Shown here: positions 26,151-39,430 of the stretch, in pieces | Position numbering within the stretch: position 1 is the first letter of the stretch | How the letters are laid out: every line of letters begins with the position of its first letter | DNA from: Gavia stellata | Lineage: Eukaryota > Chordata > Aves > Gaviiformes > Gaviidae | Reading direction: 5' to 3' | NCBI RefSeq assembly: GCF_030936135.1 | Contig: NC_082598.1 | Location: 28,142,687-28,206,686 of the forward strand | Length of the DNA stretch: 64,000 bases | Program-made: the position numbers and the translations under genes | The notes under the pieces: model-generated | Told to the model about the DNA's origin: nothing | Seen by the model: the letters and a program-made list of their open reading frames with translations, nothing else | Database searches by the model: none

Positions 26151-27112
26151 GGGCCTTTATTGAACGTGCAGTCATCAGATTGATGGTTAATCTCTTTCAT
26201 GTAATGCTCAGAGTGATATGCCTTTCGTTACCTGACCTGTTATGAACAAAACATCAGGAACCTCTGCTCTGTAGTCCTGGCTACTAGAAAACTTGTAGCA
26301 CAGTATGGATTTTGAAATAGTGTTTAAACGTCAAAGACAGCTTCTCTATTTACACATGCTTTAGTATCAGGTACTTAACCAGTCATACTAGGTCCTGCCT
26401 TTTTCACTTATTTATTGGATAGATTCCCAATGAGTGCTTGGGCTGGTTAATTTAAGGAACAGGACATTAAATGGGATGTATTATCAGGCATTAATCTATG
26501 CCTCAGGTGCATGTTAAATTCTGTGAGGTTGAAGGTCAAATGACTTCCATTTCATTAGGAGAATAATAGCACCCTGTTAGTACATGACCTACAATGCTAT
26601 GAAAGAATTATAATACAGGTGCATTTTCAAATAAGAAAAAATGAAGTATACCAAGTTTACATTCAGTATCTATGTCCAAAAATAAGCCCAGAACTGAAGG
26701 ATGGTGAGAAGCAGAAAAATATAACATCTGTTTCTGCTACTTAAGGGTAATCTATTTATTACAGTTATTGTTAAACCTTCCTCATGCTGTTAAATTTCTC
26801 TCCTGCCATTTCCAGCATAACAATTCATGTTGCTACACCCACCAAGGTGAAGTTTCAGTTTCAGTTCTTAGCAAACTGCTGATGTCTATAATGTCTAATC
26901 ATCTCAGTTTTGGTAATACGGTTTGATCTTTTTCAAGACACCAAATCCGTGTGGGGGGGAATGATATAGGATTAACTTCTGTCCTTCAGGAAGGTAACTA
27001 AAAAATATAATTTTTTAGGCATAGAAAAATCCTAATTTGGTAGGGTTATGCCTGTTGATTTTAATTACAAAATTGACTTCGTTACTTTTGCTATTTTCAA
27101 TTAGAAAAAGTT

Positions 27113-27162
27113 GTATACATACATATATATTGCATACAAATACATATACATATATGCATACT
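27113..27162. repeat. ATAC/TA simple repeat
   Basis: An imperfect run of TATACATACATATATATTGC, then ATACAAATACATATACATAT. Low complexity. Confidence 0.75.
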
Positions 27163-27559
27163 GGCTGCCAGATAAGAACTGGGAATAATTATCAGACAAG
27201 GCACTTCAGAGAAGGAATTTAAATAGAAACAAATACAATGACTGGTAGTGAGGAATGGTTGAAGACTATTTTAATAGCTGTTTAACATATCACACTTAGA
27301 AAAGAAAGCCACATGAAAATTTAAAAGAAGAAAAAAGAATGAAATTAAAATTGAAACATATATATATATTTCTCTCCATATAGAAAATTAAAATGTAATA
27401 TACTTTATTCTACATATTATACATGAGTTGTACATGTATACTACGTTAATATCCCTGTGTATATAGACATAAAAATGGACATATAAAATACAAACATTGA
27501 AAATAATATTAGTTAGCAATGATGATGCAGACGATTGAAAAAATCAAAATAAGATTAAG

Positions 27560-28700
27560 TAGTTGATAGAAAAGTGACCAATAAAAACGACTGTCCAAGA
27601 GTATTAGAAGCAGACAGAATCATACCAGTACTGCCATTCTTCTATCAGATGGAAAAGTAAATGGATCAATAAAGACAGAAACATTTAATTAGAAATGCTC
27701 AAATCAACATTTTATAATTCTGCATCTAAAAGTTTTAGAAGAACTGGTCAAAAACTTTCACACTGTTGAGCTGCAAAACAACAGGAAAGTCTGAGAAGAT
27801 CAAAACTAAGTAAATATGCCATTTTGTAAAGGACTAAATGAGACGTGCTGAGCAATTATTGGCCCATCACCATGAGATTAATCCTAGCAAATTATGGGCT
27901 CAAATAATAAATAACTGAATCAATGAATCCAATCAGCATGGGCTTTTGAAAGCTAGCTCATTTCAAACTAATTTATTTTCTAACAAGATTTGTAGTTGGG
28001 AAAGGTAACCACTGATGACCTATATTTATACAAAGCATTTTACTTCATTTTGCTTCAATAAATATAGAATCGTCACTGCTTAATGGGACAACCATTATAC
28101 TGATTAAATAAATGCTATCTGGGGTGTCTCAAATGTAATTGTAAAATATGGAAGGATGTCTAATGGTGTCTTACAGGACAGAAGCTTTATAAACCTTATC
28201 TAGCAGACACTTTGAAGCTAAATCTACCAACCAGAGACAGTCACAGGGCGATTTGACTAGAATCTGTTAGGACAAAACAGACAGCAAATAATAAAAAGAT
28301 CCTTGAAGCTCTTAGTCAACAGTAAAATAAAACTCAGAGCAGAAGAGCTTGAAAATTTTCGCAGTGACAGCAGCAGTTGACCACAAGAGCAGTTTCCCAA
28401 CAGTGCTAGCAAGTTTCCTGTAATATGACCTCTGGTTATTAGATGAGATACTAGATTTTAGTTCAGGTGGGCAATTAATTCAGTAACACTCCATGACCTT
28501 TGTTTATCCAGGACTACAAACTAGATAGCACAAGTCCTTTCTAGTCTTAAAGTCTACAAGTAAGAAATTAATTTACTCAGGGGCAGGCTTGAAGACTAAA
28601 CAAACCATTCTGAGGTGAAAAAAATTATAAGGCTGAAAAGGATCAGAGAAGGGCTAGGAAAAATGGATGTGTCCATGATCACAACAGCTATAGCAAATAC
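27560..28700 (+). repeat. Decayed CR1/L3-type LINE, reverse transcriptase region
   Basis: The order of blocks follows CR1 ORF2: TATTGGCCCATCACCATGAG (the region of the NYRPVSL motif), CCAATCAGCATGGGCTTTTG (CCCAGTCAGCATGGGTTTAG in young CR1), CAAACTAATTTATTTTCTAA (TGACAAACCTGATCTCCTTC), and near 28640 GATCAGAGAAGGGCTAGG. All frames are broken by stops and indels. A very old copy; its ends are approximate. Confidence 0.65.
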
Positions 28701-29929
28701 TAAATGTTGAAGTTTGGTGTGGAAGGAGCACACAGTTGATATTTACTGCTACAAGTCAGTAGACTGAGCAAAGGGATGCCTGAGCTGAGCATTTCTTCAG
28801 GTATGTGATGCTCAGTCCATCATTGACACACCACATTAGAGAAGGCTGTCACGCAGGCTTTAACAGAAGAAAAAATAAACTGTTGCACCTCAGGGCTTTA
28901 GAACAGAATGTACCCTCACTTTCTTTGATTGACAGGTACACAGGATGTTAATAATCTAGGGGAAAAATAATGTGAATGAGGTCTAATCATCAGAAATTAA
29001 AATGAGACTTGAAGCTGATGAGTATAAAAAAGATGAACAGAGTTGATGAAAAATGTGAGAATTTCTACAAGAAATTAAAACTTTTCTCTAAACTAAACTG
29101 CTAGGGTTTCTTTTACCTACTTTTTCCATCTTTCCTGAAAAGGAAAATAGACAAAGCGGGAAAAAATGAAATATCATCAGTTTTCATAAGCTTTCATTTT
29201 CAGCTTTTTTGACAAGATGTGGTCATTAAAATATTTTAAAAATTTGTAATAAACCTTTTTCATAAAAAAATAGATGGCACAAGAGTAAATGGGATAAGAT
29301 AGAAAAGACTACAGAATTCTGGCTATAGAATCAGCTACATAACCCTCTATTACTCAAAGTTAACTGATGAGTACGACAAATCCATTATAGTAATTCATCA
29401 ATTATTCTACAGTTTTTTTCAAATGTAAAAATTAATCACATTAAGGATTAATTCAGTAAGCCTTAAGCTTAATTACTTACATTTACAGGCCCCATTAATA
29501 ATTTTATAAGTGGGACATTATTAAAATATGTTACTAAAGAAGAGAGGAAAATTTAATTGCAAAGAAATATACCATTTAGTACTTCTGCGAAATAATTTTT
29601 TACCAAATTAATTATTTACAATTTATAAAGTGTCTACTAAATGAATTTTATGCATACCAGCCTCAGACACATCTGCTGTACCACCCTAATTCTTTCCTAT
29701 GACAGGTCTTCAGAGGGTGGATAAGAGGCCAAAAAAAAAAAAAATTAAATCCAAAGCTATTAGCATTTTCCTTTTTTATGCTGAACAAGTTTGTTAGACT
29801 TGAACAAGCAAGGGAGAAATTATAGGTTCCTGCATGAATATTTTACTTATCAATACCCACTAGCAGTCAAAAACATGATACGGCTGTTAGAAATTATTAG
29901 GAAAAGGAAAGACAATAAAACAGACATCA

Positions 29930-30470
29930 TCATTATACCACTGTATAAATCTGTGATTCACTGACAACTTGAATACTGTGAGCAGTTCTAGCTCCCCTAC
30001 TTCAGAAAGTGCTTAACAGAATGGTGATGTGCTGAGAGAAGGGCAGGGAAGGTGTGTATGGAGTGGGTTCCACGTGAAGAACAACCAGGTCAGCAAGGAG
30101 TCCTTTGGCTGAAAGAGCTACAACTAGTAGTGGTTTAGAAAATTATGAGTGCCGTGGACTGGTGGGTAGGGATAAACTGTTGACTCTTTCTTCTGAAAGA
30201 AGAAGAAAACCTACAAAGTGTTGATACTAGGTTAAAAGCAAAGAAACAAAAGGTTCATGGGTGACAGACCTGTGGAACTCATCACCAAAGAAAGTTATGC
30301 ATGCTGAAATATTTATATGGATCTGGAATAAGTCCATGAAAGAGAAATCCACCAAGAATTACTAAATGCATAGGAATAGTACGCAGCTCAAGAAGTCCAC
30401 AAACGAGTAATAGTAGAAGACTAGGAAAATATTTGGAGGAAGCATTCATATTCTTCCCCGTGCATTCAAT
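29930..30470 (+). repeat. Decayed CR1-type LINE, 3' coding end
   Basis: AACTTGAATACTGTGAGCAG followed by TTCTAGCTCCCCTACTTCAG matches the CR1 block encoding LEYCVQFWAP. At 30270, GACCTGTGGAACTCATCACC matches the segment encoding WNSLP near the ORF2 end. Because block order overlaps that of 27560-28700, this is probably a separate copy. Confidence 0.6.
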
Positions 30471-33400
30471 CACTGTCATTGCTGAAGAGAAGACACTCTG
30501 TTTTGACTTACATGGTCATTCATATTCTTTATGTCTGTGAAGGAAGAAAGCAACCCAAAAGAACACAAATTCAAATCTAAGAAAAGGGCAGAAGCCCACT
30601 GCATGAGACTATAACATCCTTAATTATATGTTAGATGGATTTGTTGACTTCCAACACTTACCAGAACTACTGCTTTGTACGACTTCAACGATACCTCTCC
30701 TTCCACCCAACTTTTTACTTCAGATTGGAGTCCTTGTTCTCATGTCTCTGTTCTGAGTTAGCTACCATTCAGCTTCTGACTCATAACACGTATCTTCCCC
30801 ATGCAACTTTTTTTCTGCTGGAAGCAGCAGAAAAAAAATCTAAAATTGGGTTAACTGACCTGCTCAGATTAATGACTTCCAAAAAAGTGAAAGGAACGTT
30901 TCTTGATTTTTCCAGAGTTTCTGAACTTAAATAATCTCTTTCCTCTATAACGCTTCTGTACTAGTATTGCTGGGAAAAAACCCCAAACTTCTGTGCTTCT
31001 TTGCCTTACATACACAATATCTTGAAGAGTTCAGTTTCTGTTCCTTGGAGACACTGCCCAGATGTGGATATGCCAAAAAAAGCATTACAAGTCTGCTTAT
31101 GTTGTTGTTTCTTATGAGAGGAAAGATAATTTTGAGAGAAACCTTAGTTCTGTGGTATCAGAACTAACAGAGCCTGATTGACAATAGATTAATATCTTGT
31201 GGTTGAATTCTTTAATATCTAATATCCACCTAGACAGAAACTTCAGCTGAAGCTTTTTTTTATAGCTGAATCACACACAATAGCTTGTTCTCACTTGTTC
31301 TCAGTTTGATTCTTTGGTGTTTAATAAGCCTGAGATGTGTTTTACTCTTGTTCTCAGTGGAGGTACTAACAAGATTTCTTACCTCCTAGTAGTTGCCTAT
31401 TCTCATGAAATTTGTAGAAACTTAATTAGCCTTAAGAGCTCTGCCTCTCTGTGCAACATATTCAAAATTAGCCAACAGATTCAAAAGTTGTGGAGAATGC
31501 CAAAACAGGTAGATAAGCAGTCTTTTATCTTTAGGAAATAAAGATTTTTATGTAATAGAAAAGACAGTAACAATTTTATTTTTATTTTTTTCTCTATCCT
31601 TTCTGTTGTGTCAGTCTAGTGCAGTTTCTTTCAAATGTTCTTCTTGTGGCGAGATCAAAATATAGAGGCACGTAAAGTACAATATGTATTTACAATCCAG
31701 GAGAGCTCAATTTGAAATAAAAATAAATCATGATAAAGAAAACTTGTTTCTGGAGGTGTACTTGTTTGAAGTGTAGGTATGTAATTATATTGGCTTATCC
31801 TTGCATTATATTAATATAACATATTTTCCAGGAATACTGAAACAATAGTTAACATATAGAAAATACAATCATTTTTTACTCTTTTGTAGGGCATTTGCTC
31901 AGTAGATTGTGAAGTGTTTTATGCAGGAAGTCAGTATTGTTGCTGTTACACAATTGAAAAGAGAGTTTAGGCAATCTTTTTAAACTCACTGAGCCAGCAA
32001 TATAGGTGGGAATGGTCCTACACATAGGACAGAATTTTTTCTACTATTCATAGAAATGTTGGTTCTGTGGCAAGCCTTACATAAGACTACAGGCAAGCTT
32101 CAAAATAAAATGTAACATTATTATACAAACACAATGAAGATATTCAACATTTGAGAAGTGTGTTGCATAATACCTACTTTTCACAGGGCCCTTAGCAGTA
32201 TACCAAAACTGCAGCACTGCATCCCTTGTAATCATGATTCTTCTGAAATTGGACTGGGAACAGGAGAGGTGGTTACATTTCAGCAAAAAAGTTTCTTCTG
32301 TGTGGAGGTCACAAAGCTCCTAAGGACAAACTGTAATTATTTCTTAAGACTAAGCACACACAGGCTCTGTAAGCTATAAAGGTTTCAAAAGAGCAGCTAC
32401 AGCATTTTGTGTCAATAATCTGTGGATCACAAGTTGCCTAAAGGGAATGTTAACTCCAGGAAGACTTTTTGGAAGAACACATAGATGAATTTGGCATCCT
32501 TAAAGGGCTTTCCAGGCAAAATTTCAGCTTCCTTTCTGTGCCCAGAGTAATTACATACAGAGGAGTGTAGCCAGGCTTGGAGCCAGATAAAGAGCAGAAA
32601 AAAGGTGTTGGTGATTTGTAAAACACACAATAGACCTCTGGAGACATATGCGGCTTTGCTCATATTATTTTACATATATAGGGTTTGCCTAGGACAGAAA
32701 TGTTAAACTAAGAGAAAACCATACGGTAAAAGCCTCTGTTGGTTGTCGTTATTTTGCTCCCACAGGAGGGGAGGAAAGGGAAGAGGAAATAAATCCAAAT
32801 CTTGGAAATAAACCTAAATCACCAGAGAAAGCCTTTACTAATAATTAATCTGGGCCTCCTAATGAATTTTATTTAGCTGAGTATACCCTGACCTTGCCAA
32901 ATTCAAACAGATGCCACACGAATCCTGCAAGTTACTACTAGGAATAAAGGAGATAGCAGCACAGGGTCAATTCCCTTGTGCAGCAAAATCTGCCATCGCA
33001 AACAAGCCCTTCCTGGCTCCAGCCCAGTTGGAATAGGAAAAAGATATACGAGCCACATTTGTCCAGAAGGAAATTCCACACACTGACACAATGTTGGATG
33101 CCAAAATGGAGTGACAGGGATCTGTGAATTCAGGATTCATCCCAGCCGAGGTCATCCAGGGTGCAGGCTTGTCGTGACACAGAGGGTACACTCAGTCGTA
33201 ATCCAAGCAAGGGATTAGTGCCATAGCCCACACTGTAATTTAAGGCCTTATATAAAGACCTTGTTGCTTATAAATTTGTAAAATCTGAAGTATTTGGGCT
33301 TAGACTCTCCATGCCTTTTATTTTCAAAGCAAAATAAATTCAGTGGAAACATGCTCACTGTTTTCTGAGAACCATTTTAGGAAAAAAAGATACAGTTTAT

Positions 33401-36400
33401 GAAAGAAGTATTTGATCAAGTATGAAAATGAATGAGAAGAATTAATTCAAATCATACCTGTAAAGAGAATCTCACTCCCAATGCTTACAAACTTTTCAGA
33501 CTTCATAGTTAACATTTGCTTAGTCCAGGTTTTATGTGCTACTTTATATCACAGTAGCCATTATAAGAGGTGGGTACAGAAACAAGATAAAATTTATTGC
33601 CTAAAAGCCAACAGCAAAAACTCAACAAACATGGGGCCAAGGTATTTTTTTTCCTCTCAACACAGAAAAGACTCACAGCAGAATAAATAAGTAAAAAATA
33701 AATATTACAACTATAGGTGTACAAATATCAGAGCCAAAATTCTAATGAGTGAATTGCTTTTGGAAGTGCTTACTATAATGATCACAGTTCACTATTAACT
33801 TTATTTTAGCATTAAGCTAAATAAGGAGAAAAAAAAATTGAAACTGTTTTGCTAGGATAACTTAGAAAGGAAAAAATGTAAAAGTTTTCTGGCAAGGTTT
33901 ACTAGAGTGCTTGCTGTATATCAGTTTACTCCTTTTAAAACTCCTTTCTGAAAGATAAAAAAGAAAAGCCTGTCATGAATTGCATTATTAAGTAGTTCTT
34001 ATTTATTCCTACAGATTGAAGAAGGACCCAGAAATATATCATGTAATTTTCAGAGACATTCATTTATCTGGCTGGACAAGTCATACAACATAGATATTGC
34101 TAGCTCACAAGCAACTTATATAGAACAAAAAATTAAGCACAATGGTACAGAAGGCATGTATCCTTCTATTGTCATTGAAAATAAAAAGCAGGGATACAAC
34201 CATCATTCACAAGATACCGTGTTTTAAAAATCAAATCCTCAAAGCTGTCCTTTTGGAATACATTTAATACTTATGTCCAATATGAACAATCCTTTCTTTC
34301 CGGCTCAGAAACATTTTCTTTACTTGCAACTCTTTTTAGGCAATAACCATCAAAAAGATTTTAATTGTCCTTTCTCCACAGCTGGATGGATCTAGCTTTC
34401 TAACACAGACGATTTAGTGAGAGAGAAAAGCAATTAAAATTGGGATTAATGACCTTGGCCTAATCTATGTCTGGAGGGAGTTGAATGGAAATAGCAAGGA
34501 ACGTGGATTTTGTTCCTCCAGATATGGTTCCTATGCCCTGCTGAACACTGTTGTCATCCTCAGGACTGTCCCACATATTGGGACCTCATGTTTAAACAAT
34601 TAATTGTCTTTTCTGCTTCCAGGAAATAAGACCTTAAGAAGAGATGGTGAGCCAATAGAGGTAAAGAGCATACAACAAACGGCAAGAAAAACAAGGAAAG
34701 GGATGGAGGCTGGGATTCTTCATGTTGGAGAGAAGGCAATGGGGGGCATGACTGAGGGTGAGAGGAAGGCACTGGCCAAGCCTGCATGCTCCCAGTAAGT
34801 AGCACCTCCTGCTACTGCTGCTGAAGGAAAAGTCCTGGGCTGGGCAAACCATTCATCTCACCCAATGAGGTGTTTCTTATGTTCTTACTGCTTTCAGCTA
34901 CAGCTGTAAGTTATCCTAAAGTATACATTTACTCAATGGAAAGATAGGGGTGAGTTAGGTCTATCGAGTTATGTAAGGTTTTGTTCTGTTAGACCTATGT
35001 AGAAACTAAAGTGAGGCCATTTTTTCTGGATAATGAAATTAGCTATATTAACCTGCATACATCCTCTTTGATTTTCGTGACTTTAAGAAATGCTGGTGTT
35101 CCCATCAATCTCCAGCTTCCTGCTACTGCTGTATGCTGTATTTACAAAGTATGCACTGGGCTGCAAGATGTGACTGATGCTTTTTTGAGAGAAAAACCTA
35201 GCAGCTCCCAGTTCACTAAAGTCTTGAGAGGTATTATATGGTTGTGAGGGTGGCTGAGGTGGTGGGAAGGCAATGATGAAACTTAGATTTGCACTATACA
35301 AACCCATCAGATATGTTCCACATGGGCAACCTTATTGCTAAGTGCACAGGCCAGGCAATCACAGGCTGGCTAGCTTTCCCTTTTCTAGAAGAATCTGAAC
35401 TCATTCTTCTAACAGTTTGGAAAAGTAATTTTCTAAACCTCTTAGTATTACTGTTCCTATCCTCTGGAGTGCCTCCATTCAGTCAGACACGTTTCGAAGC
35501 TGTGCTGCTCCAAACCAAACATCAGTTTTGAGAAAATGTTATTTCTTTGCTAGGCCTGTCATGGGAAAGTACTGAGTTCTTGAGACATCCGTACTGAGGG
35601 AAGCAGAATGACTGCAGTATCGCATTCCTACAAATATTCCCAGTTAATGGAATTGTGACTCCGACCAGTTTTATAACTACTGAATACAAAGGAAGGGTTA
35701 ACCTCAGGTAGCAAGCAGTTGTGCAGCAGATGGAATTGACCCAACTATAGAAAATGGGGAGAAATAGGGAGGTGACAATACGTCAGAGCACGCCACACTT
35801 CATGTGGCATGCAGAGATTTTGTTCCTACGGCACACCGTCAAGGAATCCCTGAAATTGGGACAGATAGCAGACATTGTATCTTGGAAGGAAGTCTAATAA
35901 ACTAGTAGCTGCAGCAGACAGTGACTGACTTATTTACAGCGACACCAAAAGAAATACCTATTTCCCTGGGGAGCTTAGTATCACAGGATTTGCTCAGACT
36001 TCAAATGCAAATCGGGCCAAAAGGCTGATGCCTTAGAGAAACTGAAAAGATACAAAAGCTCGATAGGCTGGAGTAACTCCGAAATTGTCTTTTGAAGGTG
36101 GAGATGGACCAGGAGTCCATCACAGTGCTGTCGATACTATTAACTACACATATACAGGCTCATGGCAATTGCTGACTTTCACAATGGAGCTGTAGCTTCT
36201 TACAAGAAGCTGGGGTTGTCAAAAACCCTGCTAAAGTTGAAACTGAGCTGCATCCTTTGATTTCCCCCCGTATTCATCAGGCCAAGCAGCCTGTGAAAAG
36301 ATAGCTATGGGACTTGACATAGTTTTCTCCATGAATCCATCCCATCTGTTTTCTTATTTTTTTATAGACATTACAAATTAAATAGCACTAATGTTTTTCT

Positions 36401-37499
36401 TTGTATCATAGTGAGTAATTATCAGGTCTTCCTCTTCTCTCTTTAGGTCTGTCCTCTAATGAGACCTGTCTGTCTTCCATGACATCTCAAATACAAACAA
36501 TAATGCAAATGAACCATCTCCTCTGTAGACACTCACCCTTCATAACCTTATTCTTTTAGTGCCATTGAAAAGACGCTTTAGGAATATGTAAAATGGCCTG
36601 AGCAATGAACCACTGAGTACACCTCTGGCATTCTGAAAATGCATCTCCAGGACTTGCATATTACAGACATGGCATACAGCGTAACACAGTTTAGCAGCAA
36701 TGTTTATTTTCACTAAAGCAGAGGTAATTAAAATCACCCCATGTACAAAAGCACCTACAGTTTTACAGCAAAGGCAAACTTGGAAAAAAGAAAACCGTTT
36801 TAGTACGAAGTAAGACAAAAATGTGGAATTATCACTTTGATGTTGCAGGTTCTGTACTATTCAAAACGTCTATAACTAGGAGGTACTCATCCTCATGTAC
36901 TGCTGGTAGCTGAAAGGCATTGCTGCTTCAGTGACTTAATGGCTCTTTGCCTGACTGAGGTAATATTTTTAAATAAAATTATTTATTTATTTCATCTTTT
37001 CATAGATACAGCATTGTTTTGTTTTGTTTTTTTTTTAAAATAATTATCTCTTTTTTTGCTGCTTTCTATTAATCATTGAATCACTTGTTTTCCAGGCAAC
37101 TATTATGATGATAGGGATGTAAAATAACATGTTGTACTTGGTGGCTTCATACAAAGAACTGAATGCTGTCCTGAAAGTCAGTTCACAATGATTTATGTTG
37201 GCTGAATGCACCTATGAAAAAGCAGAATCAGAGCCACTAATTTGGAATAAATCAGGTCAAATTGTAAGTATACTTTTTCCACCTTGGTGGAAGATAAGGA
37301 AAATATGTCTCCTGTCTCCCCCAGGAGATGAGAACTACAGATACTTGGTAAGAGAGTTATTAGCAGAGTTAAAGATGGTTAAGGGGTGACTCTTTAATGT
37401 TTTCAGAGAATGAAATCCATTCCTCAGGAGAAAAAACCTCCAATCATATTGATCCATTAGGCGATTCACTTATTAGATGAAAAATACTTGTTATACAGA

Positions 37500-38093
37500 T
37501 GTCGTGGCTTAAATCCAGCCAGCAACTAAGCACCACACAGCTGCTCCCTCCCTCCCTCCTGGTGAGATGGGGGAGAGAATTGGAAGGGTGAAAGTGAGAA
37601 AACTCGTGGCTTGAGATAAAGACAGTTTAACAGGGAAAGCAAAAGCCATGCATGCAAGCAAAACAAAACAAGGAATTCATTCTCTACTTCCCATGGGCAG
37701 GCAGGTGTTCAGCCATCGCCAGGAAAGCAGGGCTCCATCACGCGTAATGGTTACTTGGGAAGACAAATGCCATCTCTCTGAATGGCCCCCCTTCCTTCTT
37801 CTTCCCCCAGCTTTATATGCTGAGCATGACATCATATGGTATGGAATATCCCTTTGGTCAGTTGGGGTCAGCTGTCCCGGCTGTGTCCCCTCCCAACTTC
37901 TTGTGCACCCCCAGCCTACTCGCTGGTGGGGCGGTGTGAGAAGCAGAAGAGGCCTTGACTCTGTGTAAGCACTGCTCAGCAGTAACAAAAACATCCCTGC
38001 TTTATCAACACTGTTTTTAGGACAAATCCAAATCATAGCCCCATACTAGCTACCATGAAGAAAATTAACTCTATCCCAGTCAAAACCAGCACA
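37500..38093. mobile_element. Solo LTR of an avian ERVL-like endogenous retrovirus
   Basis: The element begins TGTCGTGGCTTAAATCC and ends CAAAACCAGCACA, with TG...CA termini. It is flanked by an exact 5-bp repeat, ACAGA, at 37495-37499 and 38094-38098. A 5-bp target duplication fits class III (ERVL-like) integration. No gag, pol or env is present on either side, so this is a solo LTR of about 594 bp left by recombination between two LTRs. It shares blocks along its length with the LTR at 55637-56189, for example ATGGAATATCCCTTTGGTCA. Transcriptional direction is not settled. Confidence 0.85.
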
Positions 38094-38339
38094 ACAGAAC
38101 AATTAATTTCTGTCAAAATCCAGTCCAGCAATATTTATATATGTATGTCACACAGTAACAAGAGTGGAATTCTTTACATTCTAATAGCAATACCAGAAAA
38201 TGTTGCAGAGCTAAATTTTAAAATAGCTGTATCCAGATAATTTGCATACAAAACTTTTAAAAGCGCTGCCTGACAAGCTCGGTGCACCATTAACATTGCT
38301 TTTCAGCAACTCTGGAAACACTCTGTCAGTTCCAGAACA

Positions 38340-39430
38340 GTGGTAGAGAGCAAACGTGTTTCAGCTTTTAAAGAGGGCAATTATAGACCTGTCAGCTGGA
38401 TATCAATCATACGCAAAATAATGGAATGGATGCTACAGGACTATAATTAAGAATTAAAGGAGGATAACATAATTCATGCCAATCAACCTGGATGTGTGAA
38501 AAATATATCCCATCAATGCAACCTGATTTCTTATTTAAAATAAGATCACAAATAGGTTGACAGAGGTGGTATGTAACACTCTCATTACAAAATATGTACA
38601 GTATGTGACTTTGATAACATGCAATATTTGATTACAAAATTGCAACAAAACTTTTACACTGCACATCAAATGGATTAGTATACTTCTTAGGTCTCAAAGG
38701 TATGGTGAGAGGAAATGATCATCATACACTTGTGTCTCTAGTGGAGTCTAGCAGAGTTTTTCCTTGTTTGTATACATTTTTACAATTCTGTTTATTATCT
38801 CTGGGAAACAAAGTGATTTCTAATAGACTTAAAAATAACACAAAGATTGAGGATTAGTTAGAATGAGAAGGAAACGTCATTGATGCAAAGCAATCTGAAT
38901 TGTATTGTAAGGTGGGCATAATCAAACCCGGTATTTATGATGTGGCCAAAGGTAAAGTTACACATTTAGGAACAAAGAAAGAGGTCTCTGCTTACATGGT
39001 GGCACCATCAGCTTCACAAACTTTGTGGCAAAACAATTACCCTTGAACACATAAATAGGTCTGTAATGAGAATGAGAAGGCTATGCTACTAGCGTTTTCT
39101 CATTAAAAAATCATTAGCAGAGAATGATGCAAATATGACAGGAAAACCAATTAACTGGGAAATAAAGAAAGAAAAACAATAAAAGAAATGCAATTCCTTC
39201 AGTCAAAAACTCAGGGAACTTAGCCTGGCTTACAGAGAAGAGCTTAAGGAGGCCTACTGATCAGGTAAGGACTTATACAGGAGAGAAACTTGCATGATGG
39301 TCTTTTCAGACGTGGCAACAGGCAGCTGATAATAGAGTAATTCAGAATAGAAATAAATCCAGATTTTTAAAGATGTAAAACTAGGCAGCTGTTAGAGTAA
39401 TCATCCTATGTGGCAAAAGATTCTGCAGCA
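38340..39430 (+). repeat. Decayed CR1/L3-type LINE
   Basis: GCAATTATAGACCTGTCAGC (the NYRPVSL region), CAAAATAATGGAATGGATGC, ATGCCAATCAACCTGGATGT (the SQHGF region) and CAACCTGATTTCTTATTTAA follow the order of CR1 ORF2. Later, CATTTAGGAACAAAGAAAGA and GGAGAGAAACTTGCATGATG match positions toward the 3' end. No open frame. It begins about 250 bp after the solo LTR. Confidence 0.65.

Noticed and set aside
37277-37292. Short palindrome TTCCACCTTGGTGGAA
   Set aside because: Only 7-bp arms; expected by chance in a window of this size, and no context supports a function.
37648-38036. Open frames of 106 and 119 codons on opposite strands
   Set aside because: They lie wholly inside the solo LTR and represent non-coding LTR sequence.
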